A DNA stretch of 64,000 bases from Ulota crispa (Eukaryota; Streptophyta; Bryopsida; Orthotrichales; Orthotrichaceae): positions 4,821,966-4,885,965 of the forward strand of contig OY987252.1 in the NCBI GenBank assembly GCA_963920765.1, written 5' to 3'. Both the position numbers and the translations under genes were made by a program. Positions within the stretch are counted from its first letter, which is position 1. Each line of letters opens with the position of its first letter. Below the pieces are notes generated by a model, which did no database searches, was not told where the DNA came from, and saw only the letters and a program-made list of their open reading frames with translations. Positions 12,872 to 24,845 of the stretch are shown here, in pieces.

Positions 12872-13344
12872 TCAACCTTCAGGTCTTGGAATGGACTTGT
12901 TCTCCAATTGTCGTTGCAGAGAGGCCAATGTAAAATCCAATTCTGACTGAAAAGGGTGCGGTTTGCCTAGAACTGAGCTGCCACGAACTCCTCCTCCAAG
13001 TGCCACCGCAATTGCTGTAGATGCTGGAACTCTTGTTTGGCTGAAGAGAGCGCCGCCCACTCGATCGTGCCATTGACGTATTCTCGCCAGGACTTGCACG
13101 TTTTGCAAATGCTAGCAATCTCAGCAAAAGCAGCTGCCATCAATTGCTGCGGAAGACTCCAATCCCATGGATCTCGTCCTTGCGTTTGCAGCAACAAAAC
13201 GGGGACAACACAATCGCGGAGAGGGCGTACTAAGAATCCCTCTGGTACATTCCATTCCTCTGGTCTTGGACTAACATCCCCCAAATTCCCTCCAATATTG
13301 CCCATTGAGGCTATTTTGACCTCCACCACAGACAGTGCAGACAT
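12872..13344 (-). pseudogene. Unrecognised plant protein, probably frameshifted
   Basis: A GC-richer minus-strand frame runs from ATG 13344 to a TAG at 12967 (125 codons). It has protein-like composition, with readable motifs such as VPEGFLVRPLRDCVVP, a Trp-rich WDWSLPQQLMAAAFAEI, CKTCKSWREYVNGTIEW and an E/Q-rich helix. Coding signal then seems to continue in a second frame to about 12872 (LDFTLASLQRQLENKSIPRP), so a frameshift near 12990 is likely. I do not recognise the family. Upstream lies a TATA-like element and a CT-rich leader. Either a decayed gene or a mis-split exon of one. Confidence 0.4.
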
Positions 13345-13689
13345 GACCAATGCAAGAGGGGACCCAACCTACTAGCACTATGTCACTAAAATCACGCACC
13401 AAAATAAGAGTACAAAAAGAAATCCTGGTTTTGAAAGAAAGAAAAACTGGTATACCCAACGAGAAACCACAACAATATTGCAACAAGCCCCAAACTTCTA
13501 GCACCTGCAACAGAGAACGATTGCATAACAATAAGAAGAACAACGGCAAGGAACCCAGCAGCTGACTCTCACAATCATCGTTGCCAAAGCTTGCACATCA
13601 AGAAAACAAAAGAGACTGAGAAGAAAGCTTGCAGGTGTAATCGACAATGCAATAGCAAGGTCAACCAAGGGTACTAATGCTTTGCAAAG

Positions 13690-13950
13690 AGGACCGCCGC
13701 AATGGAGATAAATAGGCCGGCAGAGAGGGTAAGTGAAGGAAGAGAGAGTGTTCAGGTTTGAAAGTAAAAAACCTTGTCACGGTTGCTCAAACACGTGCGG
13801 TTTCATTACTCGGGGATGGATGGTCCTTCCAGGTCAACTCAGTCAAACATGAATTATGTACCTCTAAAATCCACTCCCTCATGCCAAATCCAGTATCTCA
13901 AGCAAGAAGGGTCCCAATAAATGTTGGCATAAGGGCTGGTTAGGCACGTG
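13690..13950 (-). promoter_or_regulatory. Possible promoter with two G-boxes
   Basis: Read on the minus strand, the segment has a TATA-like CTATTTATC near 13706-13716 followed by a CT-rich leader. Upstream are two CACGTG G-box cores at 13792-13797 and 13945-13950, the latter in the form gCACGTGTC on the plus strand, typical of ABRE/bZIP sites. A third CACGTG lies at 14521-14526. This would drive the unrecognised minus-strand gene at 12.9-13.3 kb. No transcript evidence. Confidence 0.3.
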
Positions 13951-14206
13951 TCAGATGTTGCAATCCGCCTGATTCTCAAAATCATGGCTTTTGTTTCTAC
14001 ACACTCCTGAGACCTTAATTCTTAAGGACATGGTAGGCTTAGTGACTGAACATGGTAGAGGATTAGGAGAAACAAAAATTGCTTTGTAAATATACCTGAT
14101 TATCTTGTAGAATTGAAGAGTTTTGTATTGAACAACATCAAAAATCCCTTGCACCCCACATTCATAGGCCTTGCACTATAAATCATATGTACATGCAACA
14201 ATTTTC

Positions 14207-14612
14207 TCATATAGATTTTTCAACAAACTCATCTAAGGAACTCCCACCAACATGGTCAAGCTCAAAAACTTCATTGCTAGAATCAAAAGACATAGTCACA
14301 GTGCAAATTATGGAATCTATGTCTATCCAGATAGAATTAGAATGGTCATACTTAAGTTTCAAAAATCCAAGAACTCTCCTGAAATAATTCAAGTAAACCA
14401 TGAATCCAAATGAAACATTATCTTTTTGCTTACCTTTGTTGACATCTCTATTGAGGAGGCCTACAATTCCCCCACCTTGTTCCTACTTTCCGTCTCATTT
14501 TCTAGACTTGACCAACACACCACGTGCCGCGGTCAGCTCCATCAAGGACACAAGCGCTCCTCAAATTCTTGGATGGTCGTCATTTGGAATGCTTTCCAAT
14601 AGCTATAAGTGA
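14207..14612 (-). pseudogene. Unrecognised ORF remnant
   Basis: Minus-strand reading gives a protein-like stretch from about 14600 to 14207 with two stops in its first part. It contains NYFRRVLGFLKLKYDHSN and an acidic tail. No domain recognised. It lies between the unrecognised gene at 13 kb and the DDE-like pseudogene, and could be a C-terminal exon of either. Confidence 0.2.
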
Positions 14613-14817
14613 TGGGGGATAGATCCTATACTTCTCTGCACAAAATAAACTCCACAATCCATCCCAAGCCTAACAACATGGTCTCTGTAGAAGACAAAGC
14701 CCTAATATAGTCATTTGAATTATTAAAGTACATGGAGTTCTTAACTTTGATTAGCATTAAGCTATGATACAAGCGTAGATTTGTAGATATTATGACCGCC
14801 AAATTCAACAAAAGGAA

Positions 14818-17800
14818 TTACTTTTTCCGCTTGAACATCGGTGATGACGTCAGTGGTGTTGACTGGAGTATATCCACCACAGCGTCAGCTGTCTCTACTT
14901 CTAGCAAAGGTAAGGATTCAAACCAGTCGTCAAGAATGTCGTCTTCTCCTTCTAGCCCAAAATTTGAATCTACAACAGAATTTTGTAAGGGACATGATTG
15001 CAGGTCCTCACAAAGAACCTCAGCATCCCCGTCCTCTCCTCTAACTGGCACTGTAGCAGGAACGTAAGCAAAGGATTGGGGGTCATCCCATTTGGCCAAC
15101 CAGGGGATAGTGAACCAGTTTTTGTGAGGGCCATGTATAGAAGGAGCCATGTTTAATAATGTCAATAGCTTCTGGGCCTCTTCTAAGCCTTTGTGTAGGG
15201 CACATGTCACATTGGTAGGGGTAGATATTCTATTGTAATCAGCCAAGTTGCAAGGAGGTTCATGATCAAGAAGAGGTTGCAATTCAGCCCAAACATTCTT
15301 CATCTTGTTGTGGACTTTTCCAAATTTCAGCCCCCCCTCTCTATGTTCATTTGCCGCTAATTGGTCAAGTGTACTAGCCGTATTTACAAGTTGGTGGAAA
15401 TTGTATGCCCTCTCGTGGCCTTCCATTCCACCAATCTTAGAGAAAAAAAATTTGCAAGCGTCACTCCCGGTGAGGTGCAACGAAACTGCCAAGCTTGGAT
15501 ACTTGTCCCTGAAATGACAGATTAGCAAAACAACAAAGTGACATGACATTTGTAAATAAAAAAAACACTATTGTGACACAAAATTGATAGCAAGTCAAAG
15601 CATTTTGGAGTTTCATCCAACATCATGATTTCTGTGTTTAAACCAAAGCCTCCAAATTTGAAAGAAAAAAGAAAGCTTTGCAGTTAACACTATCTTTCCC
15701 CTCAAATCCAATCTAGGAGAGATAAAGATATCAATGTAGTCACCGCAAACCTCCAAATATAGCTCAATTCCAAGGGTGCGCTCCTAGTGCACCTCATTCA
15801 AGTTCCGCAAAATTGCTAAGCACAACCTGGTTAGCCTTTGGCACAATCTTTGAGCAGACGCCCAATTCTAGTGATCCTTTCAATTTGTGTCTTCTAACTT
15901 TAGGCCGTGTTGCTCAAAGCTGAACTTACTGTACACAAGTCCAATATGTGTTAAACTGACAACATCTGCCCCAAGTTGCGGAGTTCTTACCGGCAAATCC
16001 ATTGGGTTAATGAGTTTTTTTCCGTTGTGTATGAAGTCTTGATCATGCAAACCAAAGGCATTGTTGTCATCATCCAAAGTTGCTGTGAAAACCCAGCCAA
16101 GCCACCCCATCATTAAGCGTTGCCCACTTATACCCCTGTACTCCTGCAGCATGAGTTGCCTCTGCCTTGAATCTTTGTCACTAGCATGGCCTAGAATCAA
16201 CCCTACCGCGTCCTTGCAGTGAGTGTCCCACAACTCTTGGATTCTATCCCATTGACTTTTGACCCATTGAGAATCAAACAAATTACAAATACAATAAATA
16301 CACAAATCTAATCTAGGCAGCTTTGGGTGAAGCGGGCTCACCATCACAACTCTAGCAAAACCTCCAACTTTGTTAGAACAAAACTCATCCAGAATTTTGT
16401 TGTATCCACTCTCCCCGTTCCCAATAGTAGGTTTAAAATACAATTGGCAAACATGGTTATCTAGTGGACCACAAAAGCCAGCTAAAGTGTCAAATCTTTC
16501 CTCGTAAGACACCCTAGATCTCTCCTTTGTCTCGTCTTTTGCTAGAATCACTGGAACTGGCCCCTCTATCTTGTGTGCTATTTTTGCATCTCTGTAAATG
16601 TCTGCAATGTTTTGAAATATTTTTTAATGCTCACCTGGCGCATGGATTCCCTTCTTATTATCTCTTTTAATAGTACTATAACTTCATCCAGCATAATTTA
16701 GGGCAAATAGATCACACATTCTTCGACCTCCATACACCTTCATTGTTTGGGCAAGCGCCTTCAAATTTTTGGAAAACCGAAAACCCTCCTTCCTGCAATT
16801 TAGGTTAGCAGCAGCATTCTGCAGAAATCCCACAAGGCCGGCCTCCCCTCAAACACCCCAAATCTATGCACTCATAGAATATCTCCACAAAACTTAAACA
16901 AGTTGTGCTCATTAGAAGAAGCAATTGCAGATTCTTTTAGGGTTGGACGGCTAACTTTCAATTGGGCAATCCTCACCTTTGCTGCCCAGTGGTACAACCG
17001 CTCTGTTCTCATTTTTTTAGATATTGACCTAGTATGTGCTGTGAGTTCATGCAGAGAAAGGTACCCAATTCTCCTTCCACCCTTTGTAGTTCTTGTCCCT
17101 CGTTTCTCAATACACAAATCCTCCCTTACCACCCTTAGCCTGAAATCTATTTGCAATGGAATTGATCAACACATACTACAAGTTAGATTAGGCCAAGGTG
17201 AATTAGTAACTGAAATTCTAGAGCATTGATGGTGTCTAAAAGTTCCAGCAATTACCACAAATTGACCGTCCACCTCTAGAATTTCTTGGAGCCAAGGCTC
17301 AGAGTACCAATTTAGACCAAGTTTGACATCCAATAGCAAACCTTGCACCTCGTAAGACTTTCCACCATACATAGTACGTGGACCTCTAAAGCCCCAACAC
17401 ATGAGCAACTTACAGTGACTCCGGTCCATGCTGAAGGAATTACTAACCTCCTGTCTGTGGTTGCAAAACAAATGCAGCAACCTCTGGCTCGTGTGGGAAT
17501 TGTCACCAGAAGATTTTGTCGGTCTTCCTCTACTGCCGGAAAGTACTGCTCTTGTTTTAGGGTTTTGTCTTTCTAGCAACTTTTGTGCATGCCAAGTGCC
17601 CATTGCGTGGTTCATCAAATTGACCTCCAAGTTCTTCTTTGGAGGGCATAAACTATAGACATTGTTGCAAGTGAAGCATCGTGTCTTCCACCAAAAACTC
17701 TTCAATTCAGTTGATTGAGGATCCCCTCCAACCAACTAAAAAGTCTCCTTTGTAGGATCAATTGAATTATTGACACCCTTTAGGATGTCAACACCTTCTA

Positions 17801-18610
17801 GTACCAATTTCTTTTGATCTTCATTTGCCAAGATTACGGTTTAGGGTTCCTTTGCCAATGATTGGGAGTGATTGCACCACCAAACCCTTCTTGGAGCACC
17901 AACTCCAAATGTGTTGGTTGCTCATAATGTGGCTTTTTCCAAAATTTGAGAATAAGTTTGAAATTATGTCTTTTGTGTGCTGTCCATCTAAACCGCCGAA
18001 CCCCTTCTTGCACTCCATGCAGAACAAAATGACAATGGCTTTGCCGACTTGATCATAAGCTTTCTGATTCCACTCGTGATCCTCTAGAGACACCTCCTTT
18101 AGTGCAGACCTCAATTTTTCTTCCCCCCCCCCCCCGGTACATTGCTATTATCTTTGCAGGTAAGACACAGGATTGAACGAGACTCTCCTTTGTGGAAGCA
18201 GTGATCCCTGAACACAAAGGAGGATCAGGTGCAATATTGTCATTCTCGCTGCTCAACAAAGGGAATTCAATTGCATCACCGTCCATGTTGGTACTTTGGA
18301 GGCTATCAATGACCGGTTCTTCTCCTCCGGTGTGCTGTCGCTTGCGAGGCAAATCCGTCACCTCGTCGTCAATTGCAGGGATCATGTACACAGAGTGGTC
18401 AATGTTATTTAGTGCCTCCAAGGTAATCGCCACTTGGCATAGCTCCTTCGGGTCCCAATATTGATAATCACATTTTATTACGTTTTTCTCTTCTCAGCAA
18501 ACCCTTAGGTTCGCTAGAGTTTCACCATTGGTAGCTTTCATCGTACCCATGCACTTGGGAGAGGCTCTCTCATCGGCCAAGGTATAGAGCTTAATTTTTT
18601 TCATCGCCAT
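14818..18610 (-). pseudogene. Decayed DDE-transposase-like protein
   Basis: A long minus-strand protein can be followed from ATG 18610 to the stop near 14818 with several frameshifts and stops. In order: an acidic N-terminal part, a Cys-rich segment about 18.1-17.8 kb (CMECKKGFGG, then HIMSNQHIWSWC), a second Cys-rich part near 17.6 kb, the segment NIADIYRDAKIAHKIEGPVP then AKDET (about 16.54 kb), GHASDKDSRQRQLM (about 16.18 kb), GLHDQDFIHNGKKLINP, and near the C-terminus GSDACKFFFSKIGGMEGHER. From general recall this order matches a transposase-like family seen in repeat-rich plant genomes, with candidate catalytic acids in the AxDET, GHASD and GSDACE motifs. The last motif here has Lys (codon 15451-15453) where Glu is expected. 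A 13-C run at 18123-18135 coincides with one frameshift. Not functional as it stands. Confidence 0.6.
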
Positions 18611-19690
18611 ATCACAAGATCAATCCCTTGAAGATATACATTACAACGTTAGAGATGCAAATCGGAACAATGAAAAAGTAAACCTTGCATTGGACACAAC
18701 AAAGGCAATGAAAAGGTTTGACCCTAAACCAAATAATGAAATTGATAGTAATGGGTCCTAAACCCTAACCCTTGCACCCAAGGCACTTTATCCTAGAACC
18801 AAACACTACTAAGCAGACATGCAATATCCTAAGCTCGTAGTGAAATAATCAATGCAATATGAATCAGGATACCATGAATCCTAAATGAATCCAACAAGCT
18901 TGAACAATGAAACAACAAAATTGCCATGCACCATTTATTATCTCACCTTGAATTTTAGAAGAAGCTGAACCCTCAAGGTAAAATTGGTGCAACAATGCAA
19001 AGATGTCTGAATTGCGAACCAAATAACACCCTCACAAAAGTTGTCCATCCCCTTTGTGAATGCTAAACCTGCACCACAATTTTGAGCAGAAAAACAAAAC
19101 CCTCAAGTGCTTCACACAGTTGCGTCAGTCAAAAATGAAGCCTGACCCCGGAGCACCTCAAACCGAACAGAAAACAGAAAACAATCTAATTGCAGAACAG
19201 ATACCCCGCAAGAACCTAATCGGAAGATAGGCGATGAGAGGGGAGTCCCAGTTACTGAAGTTAATTGTAATGACATGCAGCATATCACCATCAACAAGGG
19301 TTTGCAAAGCGTCTGGCACTGCCACTTCCACGGCTCTACTGCGCTGCAAACATAAAGCCACAGAATCTATGCGCATTCAATCAGGAATGACGAAGCAAGC
19401 AAACATGCTTTTGGAAGAGCAACAACAAAAACGCGGTAAACCACAAAGCCCCTTCGCCGCTTCCAAATCTTGCAGTGAACGTGTAAAGGCAGAAGTAACG
19501 CACAACCTGCCAGCACTCGTGGAGTTCCAAGGAAAATTAACCACACAAAGGGATCCCATGCGCAATAACACTTAGCCATGGTGTGCACTTCAAAGCGCGG
19601 GAGAGAATACAAGGCAAAAAACAATGAGTAAGATAATGCTTGTGGACATTATAACCCTAAATAGCTGACTGGTAAACACTGGAGCTGACA
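18611..19690 (-). other. Leader-like, GC-richer DNA upstream of the DDE-like pseudogene
   Basis: No single long frame persists, but base composition is richer in G+C than the flanks, especially 19100-19620, and short minus-strand ORFs overlap. It may be the 5' leader and promoter of the DDE-like gene. No firm transcription or splice signals. Confidence 0.25.
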
Positions 19691-19929
19691 TGTGGCCAAC
19701 TCAATAGGAAACCCACAAGCCTTTTCATCCACTGAACCTGCTATTTGGATGGAAACTGCAAAATTATTCATCCAAACTGCTCACGCACTTAAAAGGAAAC
19801 TCCTCCTACTAAGCATTTTTGGGGGGAACCAATTTCTCCTATCCTATTTTTTTCTAAAATGGAAGGATTATTCACCACCCTATTTTATTTATAGTGGAGC
19901 AAAAGACAAATGTTCAATGCTATGGTAGA

Positions 19930-20243
19930 TCTAAAGAATATATAAACTTTGCTTCCAATGAATAAAATTGACCCTATTTTTTTATCTCACTTAGTTTTCT
20001 AAAATTTAAATGGTCACCTCTCTAAGACCTTCACATTACAAGATAATAGGGCCTAAAGTTAGAATAAAGTATTTTTACTCAAAAATGCTTGAACTTAGTT
20101 GGATAGAGTTAATAGAGTTTGACCCTTGTAGAATGTGATTTGATTCAATTTATTTAATCTTTTTTCCAATTGGGTACCATATCTTACTAGCTAAGTACAT
20201 GCAAAATTTTAAAAGTAAATGAGGATTTTAGCATAAGATTTTC
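19930..20243. other. Non-coding AT-rich DNA
   Basis: No gene or repeat structure supported. Confidence 0.4.
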
Positions 20244-20246
20244 TAA

Positions 20247-20378
20247 CACTAGTAGAAAACTATGTTGAAGTCATCATAAACTACATGGTGTTTTCATGCT
20301 TCTAACTTAGAAATTTGCCTTAGAAGCATGAAAAAGTCATGTAGTTTATGTTGACTTCAATGCAGTTTTCAACTTGTG
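20247..20378. mobile_element. 132-bp hairpin MITE (CACTA-like), TAA target duplication
   Basis: The element starts CACTAGTAGAAAACTATG and the complement of its right end reads CACAAGTTGAAAACTGCAT. Almost the whole length is an inverted repeat with arms of about 60 bp (for example ATAAACTACATG and CATGCTTCTAA in both arms). Flanking triplets are identical, TAA at 20244-20246 and 20379-20381, the 3-bp duplication expected for CACTA elements. A transcript would fold into one long stem. Confidence 0.7.
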
Positions 20379-20381
20379 TAA

Positions 20382-23084
20382 AGATGCTTGAGTTGCCCAA
20401 GCTGCTCAAATTGTTTTGTGTAACATAACTTTTGAATGGGACATCCAATTGGGACAAAATTACTTTTGCACTTAGAACATTAGTATGTACACTTCATGTA
20501 AATTTTTTGAAAGCATCTTATTAAAATTAACTTCAAAAGTCTCTACCCAAGTCTTCAAGTGTCTATTGAAAGGACACTTGGTCTGTTAGGGGTTAACACA
20601 TGTTCTTGCTTTTTTACAATGATTGTAGTGAATATACCATATACATAATGATGCGTATTGCTAAACTTGTGCTTTCAAATTCACAAAAATGTATGTAATG
20701 GCCCAACTAAAAACTAAGTTGCTGCAATTCATAAGCTCACAATAGTATGAGAAAATGTCCAATTTTGTGGTGCTTCTTTAGATTCACTTTTCAAGGCAAG
20801 TTGGCCACATGCATTAAAAAATGTCAATCATTTGAATTTGTACAACATGTTGGAAAATTATATTAAATAAAAAACTTAAATATCAATTCAAAATACAAAG
20901 TTGCTAAAAAATTTAGTTTTGAAACTAAAAGAAGACAATCCCAAATAGTTGCAATGTTATAGTAGATAATGTACATCCTATGGTTTTATTTATTTTTGAA
21001 CATATAGGAAATTGAGTGAATTAAAGGATTTTAAGGTTAATTTCAAAGTAAAAAGTCCGTAAATACCCACAAACAAAAAGGCCTAATAACTTTTAATTCA
21101 TTGATGAGAAAAGCAAAAAGCTTTACATGTACATAGAAATCTAGAAAACTAATCTCAAAGTTTTTTAAATAAATATCAGTTTTTTTCAATTTACAAAAAT
21201 TGCTCAATTACAAAAATGTACATATATATTAAGCTATAATTTTGAACTTGTATTTGCAAATTTCTTCAATTTTAAGCACTTGAAAGATATTCTATGTGCA
21301 TACCTTCTACTAAAATTTGGGCCCAAAATATGGAAATCTCCACTCACATTATCTTGAAATTGTTATGTTAGCTAAATTTAATGGTCAAGTTCATTAGAAG
21401 TTAAATAATGTACATATTGTATTATACCTTATTTCATGTTGTATTGTTTAATTATTGATACTTAACTTTATTGCAATACAACAATAACATGTGTTTGATT
21501 TTTTTTAAATGCAATACTACAAGAGAACAAAGATTTTATTTTGTTATTAAATGACTCCAATAGCATTGAAACAACATAGTAAAAGTATTGAAAAAGGAGT
21601 CTTAATATCATGTTGCAATAATTATGTACTCATATAAATAATGCTTTGTTACATATTAATACAATATTAGTAAAATATGAACACGAAATTTCATTAGTTT
21701 TAGAAAATAAATATACTTTTTGTATAGATGCAATATCCGAGTAGATCACTTAAAGCATTTTACAAATGACAAGCAACATAATTTAGCAAGGGTTTTATTC
21801 ATTAGAGGTATATATACATATATATATTAAATTATATAAAAGAATGGGAACATTCAAAGTATTAAATCTTGTATAAATAATATAGCTACATATAAAACAT
21901 GGGATATTATTATTTTTGTAAGTAATGTAGAGTAATAAGTAATTAGGTTCCCTATGTAATACTATGTACACTCATTTATTCAGTAAAGGTTGGAGGTGTC
22001 TTATGCAATATTGTATTAGTATGTGTCTTTATTAAAGGAGTGGGTATGCAATGGGCCAGTTGTATTGGATGAAAAGTCTAAGACATGACTATTGATGGAT
22101 GTTAGATAACTCTAGCTTTCCGGCTTAGGGTTTAAACAAGCTGAATTTGGAAAATTTGAATATAGATTTGGATTTAAAAATCTTGCTTTACTTTAGAACC
22201 TTAAAAGAGATTACAATTAAAAAATGCCCAATGGAAAAGCTTCACTAAGAAACAAATTATTACTTTCCCCTTTTTTTAAAAAGAAACTAAGCTTTTTCAT
22301 TAGTATTTGATCAATTATAACCACTTTCAAAGTTCTAGACTAAAACAAGGTTTTTATGTCCAAATTTGAATTCAAAATTTCCAAATTCAACTTGTTGATG
22401 GTAAATATCTAAAACTTACTCCCCTATGGTAAACTACTATGCTTGTGAACAGTGCAAGACTTAGTGGTGAGATATTGCAGTGGATTTAGCAAAAAGCATC
22501 ATAACATTCAGTAGCCCAAAGAGAGGTTGCCTTTCTCTCTTTTCAAGTACCATCCACAAACTTCATCCTGACAATTTTTTATTTTTTATTTTTTTAAAAT
22601 TTTCTGACATGGCTAGCCCCTACGTTGACATATTTGCACTAAACTAAGCCTCTCTTTCATAAACTCTCTGACAAATTTAGCCAAGTGTCCTCTTAGCTAT
22701 TGATGGGTGTGGAATATTCCACACTCTTTAGTTAGAGGGAAGGCAAGCTTGCTCACTGCTATTGAATGTTATAATGGTGGATTTAATGATTCCCTTTACT
22801 TAAGAGTTTGTTTTTTCTCTTTATAAAGAGAATAGCCTAGGAAAAAATGGAATGTCGAAAGCTGTATAAGTAATTATTTAGTGCCCTGAAATATGTCATT
22901 TTTCCAAATTAAATAATTATAGAGGCCCTTTTATATTTGCTTAGGAGGTAAATAGCTCCTAAATATTACCCTCTTGCAGCACGTGGGGTACCCAAACATA
23001 TTAAGAGTGATCTACCTCAAAGCCACTACCATATGCAATATTGCATCAGTGTAATCCTATATATAAACCTATATAGACCCTCTT
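20382..23084. other. Non-coding AT-rich DNA
   Basis: About 2.7 kb of very AT-rich sequence without any open frame of note. Short simple repeats such as (TA)n occur near 21810. Confidence 0.4.
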
Positions 23085-23994
23085 GTTGTACAATACCTGG
23101 ACCAAAATAATTGTCACCCCCCTTTTGGCAATTGTGCCATTGATGGAGTTTAGCAATTTAGAGAATGTATTCAACATTTTTTTATTTTTTATTTTTTATA
23201 TTTGATTATAAATAGCAATCCTAATCAAGCGTATCTAAAATTAACTTCAAAAAATCAAAACCCAATTTTTGGTAAATGTTTTTGTACAATAATTATGGGT
23301 TTTACAAAAGGATTGATTGAAAAAAAATGGTGATGAATTTTTTAGATTTGATTGTATGGATATGTAGGAAACATCCACATGCACATTTTCCATGCTAAAT
23401 AAGAGCCCCTCAAGTAACAAAATTTTGATTTACAAAAAATTCAATGCAACCTTTTATATGCCCAAAATTTGTAAAGTAGATATTTCTTTCTAATAATCAA
23501 ATTTTGCCATTTGACTTGAACATGGTGACTAAGTATGTGCTTTTGAACATGATATTTGGTTTACTTAGTGAAAAACTAGTTAAAACAAAAAAATATCTAT
23601 TTCACAAAATTTGGGCATATAAAAGGTTGCATGGAATTTTTGTAGATCAAAATTTTGTTACGTGAGGGGTTCTTATTTAGCATGGAAAATGTGCATGTGG
23701 ATGTTTCCTACATATCCATACAATCAAATCTAAAAAATTCATCACCAATTTTTTTCAATCAATCCTTTTGTAAAACCCATAGTTATTGTACAAAAACATT
23801 TACCAAAAATTGGGTTTTGATTTTTTGAAGTTAATTTTAGATACGCTTGATTAGGATTGCTACTTAGAATCAAATATAAAAAATAAAAAATAAAAAAATG
23901 CTGAATACATTTTGTAAATTGCTAAACTCCATCAATGGCAAAACTGCCTAAAAGAGGGGCGGCAATTATATTGGTGCAGGTACTGTACTGCAAT
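23085..23994. repeat. ~0.9-kb long inverted repeat (foldback element)
   Basis: The left arm, about 23085-23489, and the right arm, about 23587-23994, are near-identical in inverted orientation, with only scattered substitutions by eye; the spacer is about 97 bp. Shared stretches include CCATTGATGGAGTTTAGCAA, CCACATGCACATTTTCCATG and ATTTTTTATTTTTTATAT. The outer ends read TTGTTGTACAATACC and, as complement of the right end, TTGCAGTACAGTACC. No target duplication is obvious, so the class (Mutator-type foldback or an inverted duplication) is open. It ends within about 850 bp of the TAF15 start codon. Confidence 0.85.
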
Positions 23995-24845
23995 CATATG
24001 AAAGGAGTGAGGGGGCACTTTCCTGATGTCTTTCGAAGGTTGTGATTTAGAGACGAATGACTTTCGTTCATACCTAGGAGCTCTTGGTGGCGAACTATGC
24101 GCTCAATTGGATTTTACAGCAAGAGTGAGTTGTGTAAATTGTCCGCATCCCAGAGCTCGCCGTAGCCGTTACTCTCACGCAGCACGTTTCCCGCGTAATA
24201 AGCAAGGTTGTTCTCTTTGATGTAGGTAGTTAGTTGTTTGGGTTCTGCTCTCTTGGTCTTGCTTTGATCGTTTTCGACTTGCTCGACCGTCATCGTGTTT
24301 TCTTATGAAACTTGCAAAACGACGACAGATACACGCATACCCTTTCCGGCTTCGATTTATACCATTTGGCTGGTCAGCTCTTGAGAGACAACGTGTCATG
24401 TTTTATCTGGCCACGTCCCATGGTGGACATGCTGTGGAGAAGGTACCGAAGAAGGTCGTGTGACTGTAGTGGTCAATGATGCTTTATGTCGCTGGAGGGG
24501 CTTTCTTTACGCATTCTATTGTACAAATTCATCATTCTTGTTAGAATTGCTTCTGGTACTCACTTTGTTTTATTTTTATCGAAATTCGTTTGGTCAATCT
24601 GGTCCCTCGAGGATTGTGCACAAATGGCCTTCAGTCGTTGCTCACCGATCATGGTCACCTGATCTCAAGCATTTACGTTAAGCTTAATTATTTTCTGAAA
24701 ATTCAGTACGGGAAGTGGTCATATGAAACGTTTTGAGGTGTTATGCTTTGTACATTTATGTGACAGTTTACCTCGTAGATTTTTGTTACGCGAATCTTAT
24801 GTTTCAGTTATCTTTGCCCTTGCTGCAGGTTTGATTGGGACGAAG
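23995..24845 (+). promoter_or_regulatory. Promoter and 5' leader region of the TAF15 gene
   Basis: Composition changes from AT-rich to mixed at about 24.0 kb. The leader intron very likely ends at the acceptor TTTGCCCTTGCTGCAG just before 24830, because the in-frame sequence upstream does not resemble the family. The matching donor is not certain; GAGAAG|GTACCG near 24440 is one option. No clear TATA box was identified. The right arm of the foldback repeat abuts this region. Confidence 0.4.

Noticed and set aside
18123..18135. Run of 13 C as a possible regulatory G-quadruplex
   Set aside because: It lies inside a coding remnant and coincides with a frameshift; slippage or a sequencing error explains it better.
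23085..23994. LTR pair of a retrotransposon
   Set aside because: The two copies are inverted, not direct, and only 97 bp lie between them.
24723..24845. Upstream ATG (24723) as the start of the TAF15-like protein
   Set aside because: The in-frame extension crosses a strong polypyrimidine-AG acceptor just before 24830 and does not resemble the family N-terminus.
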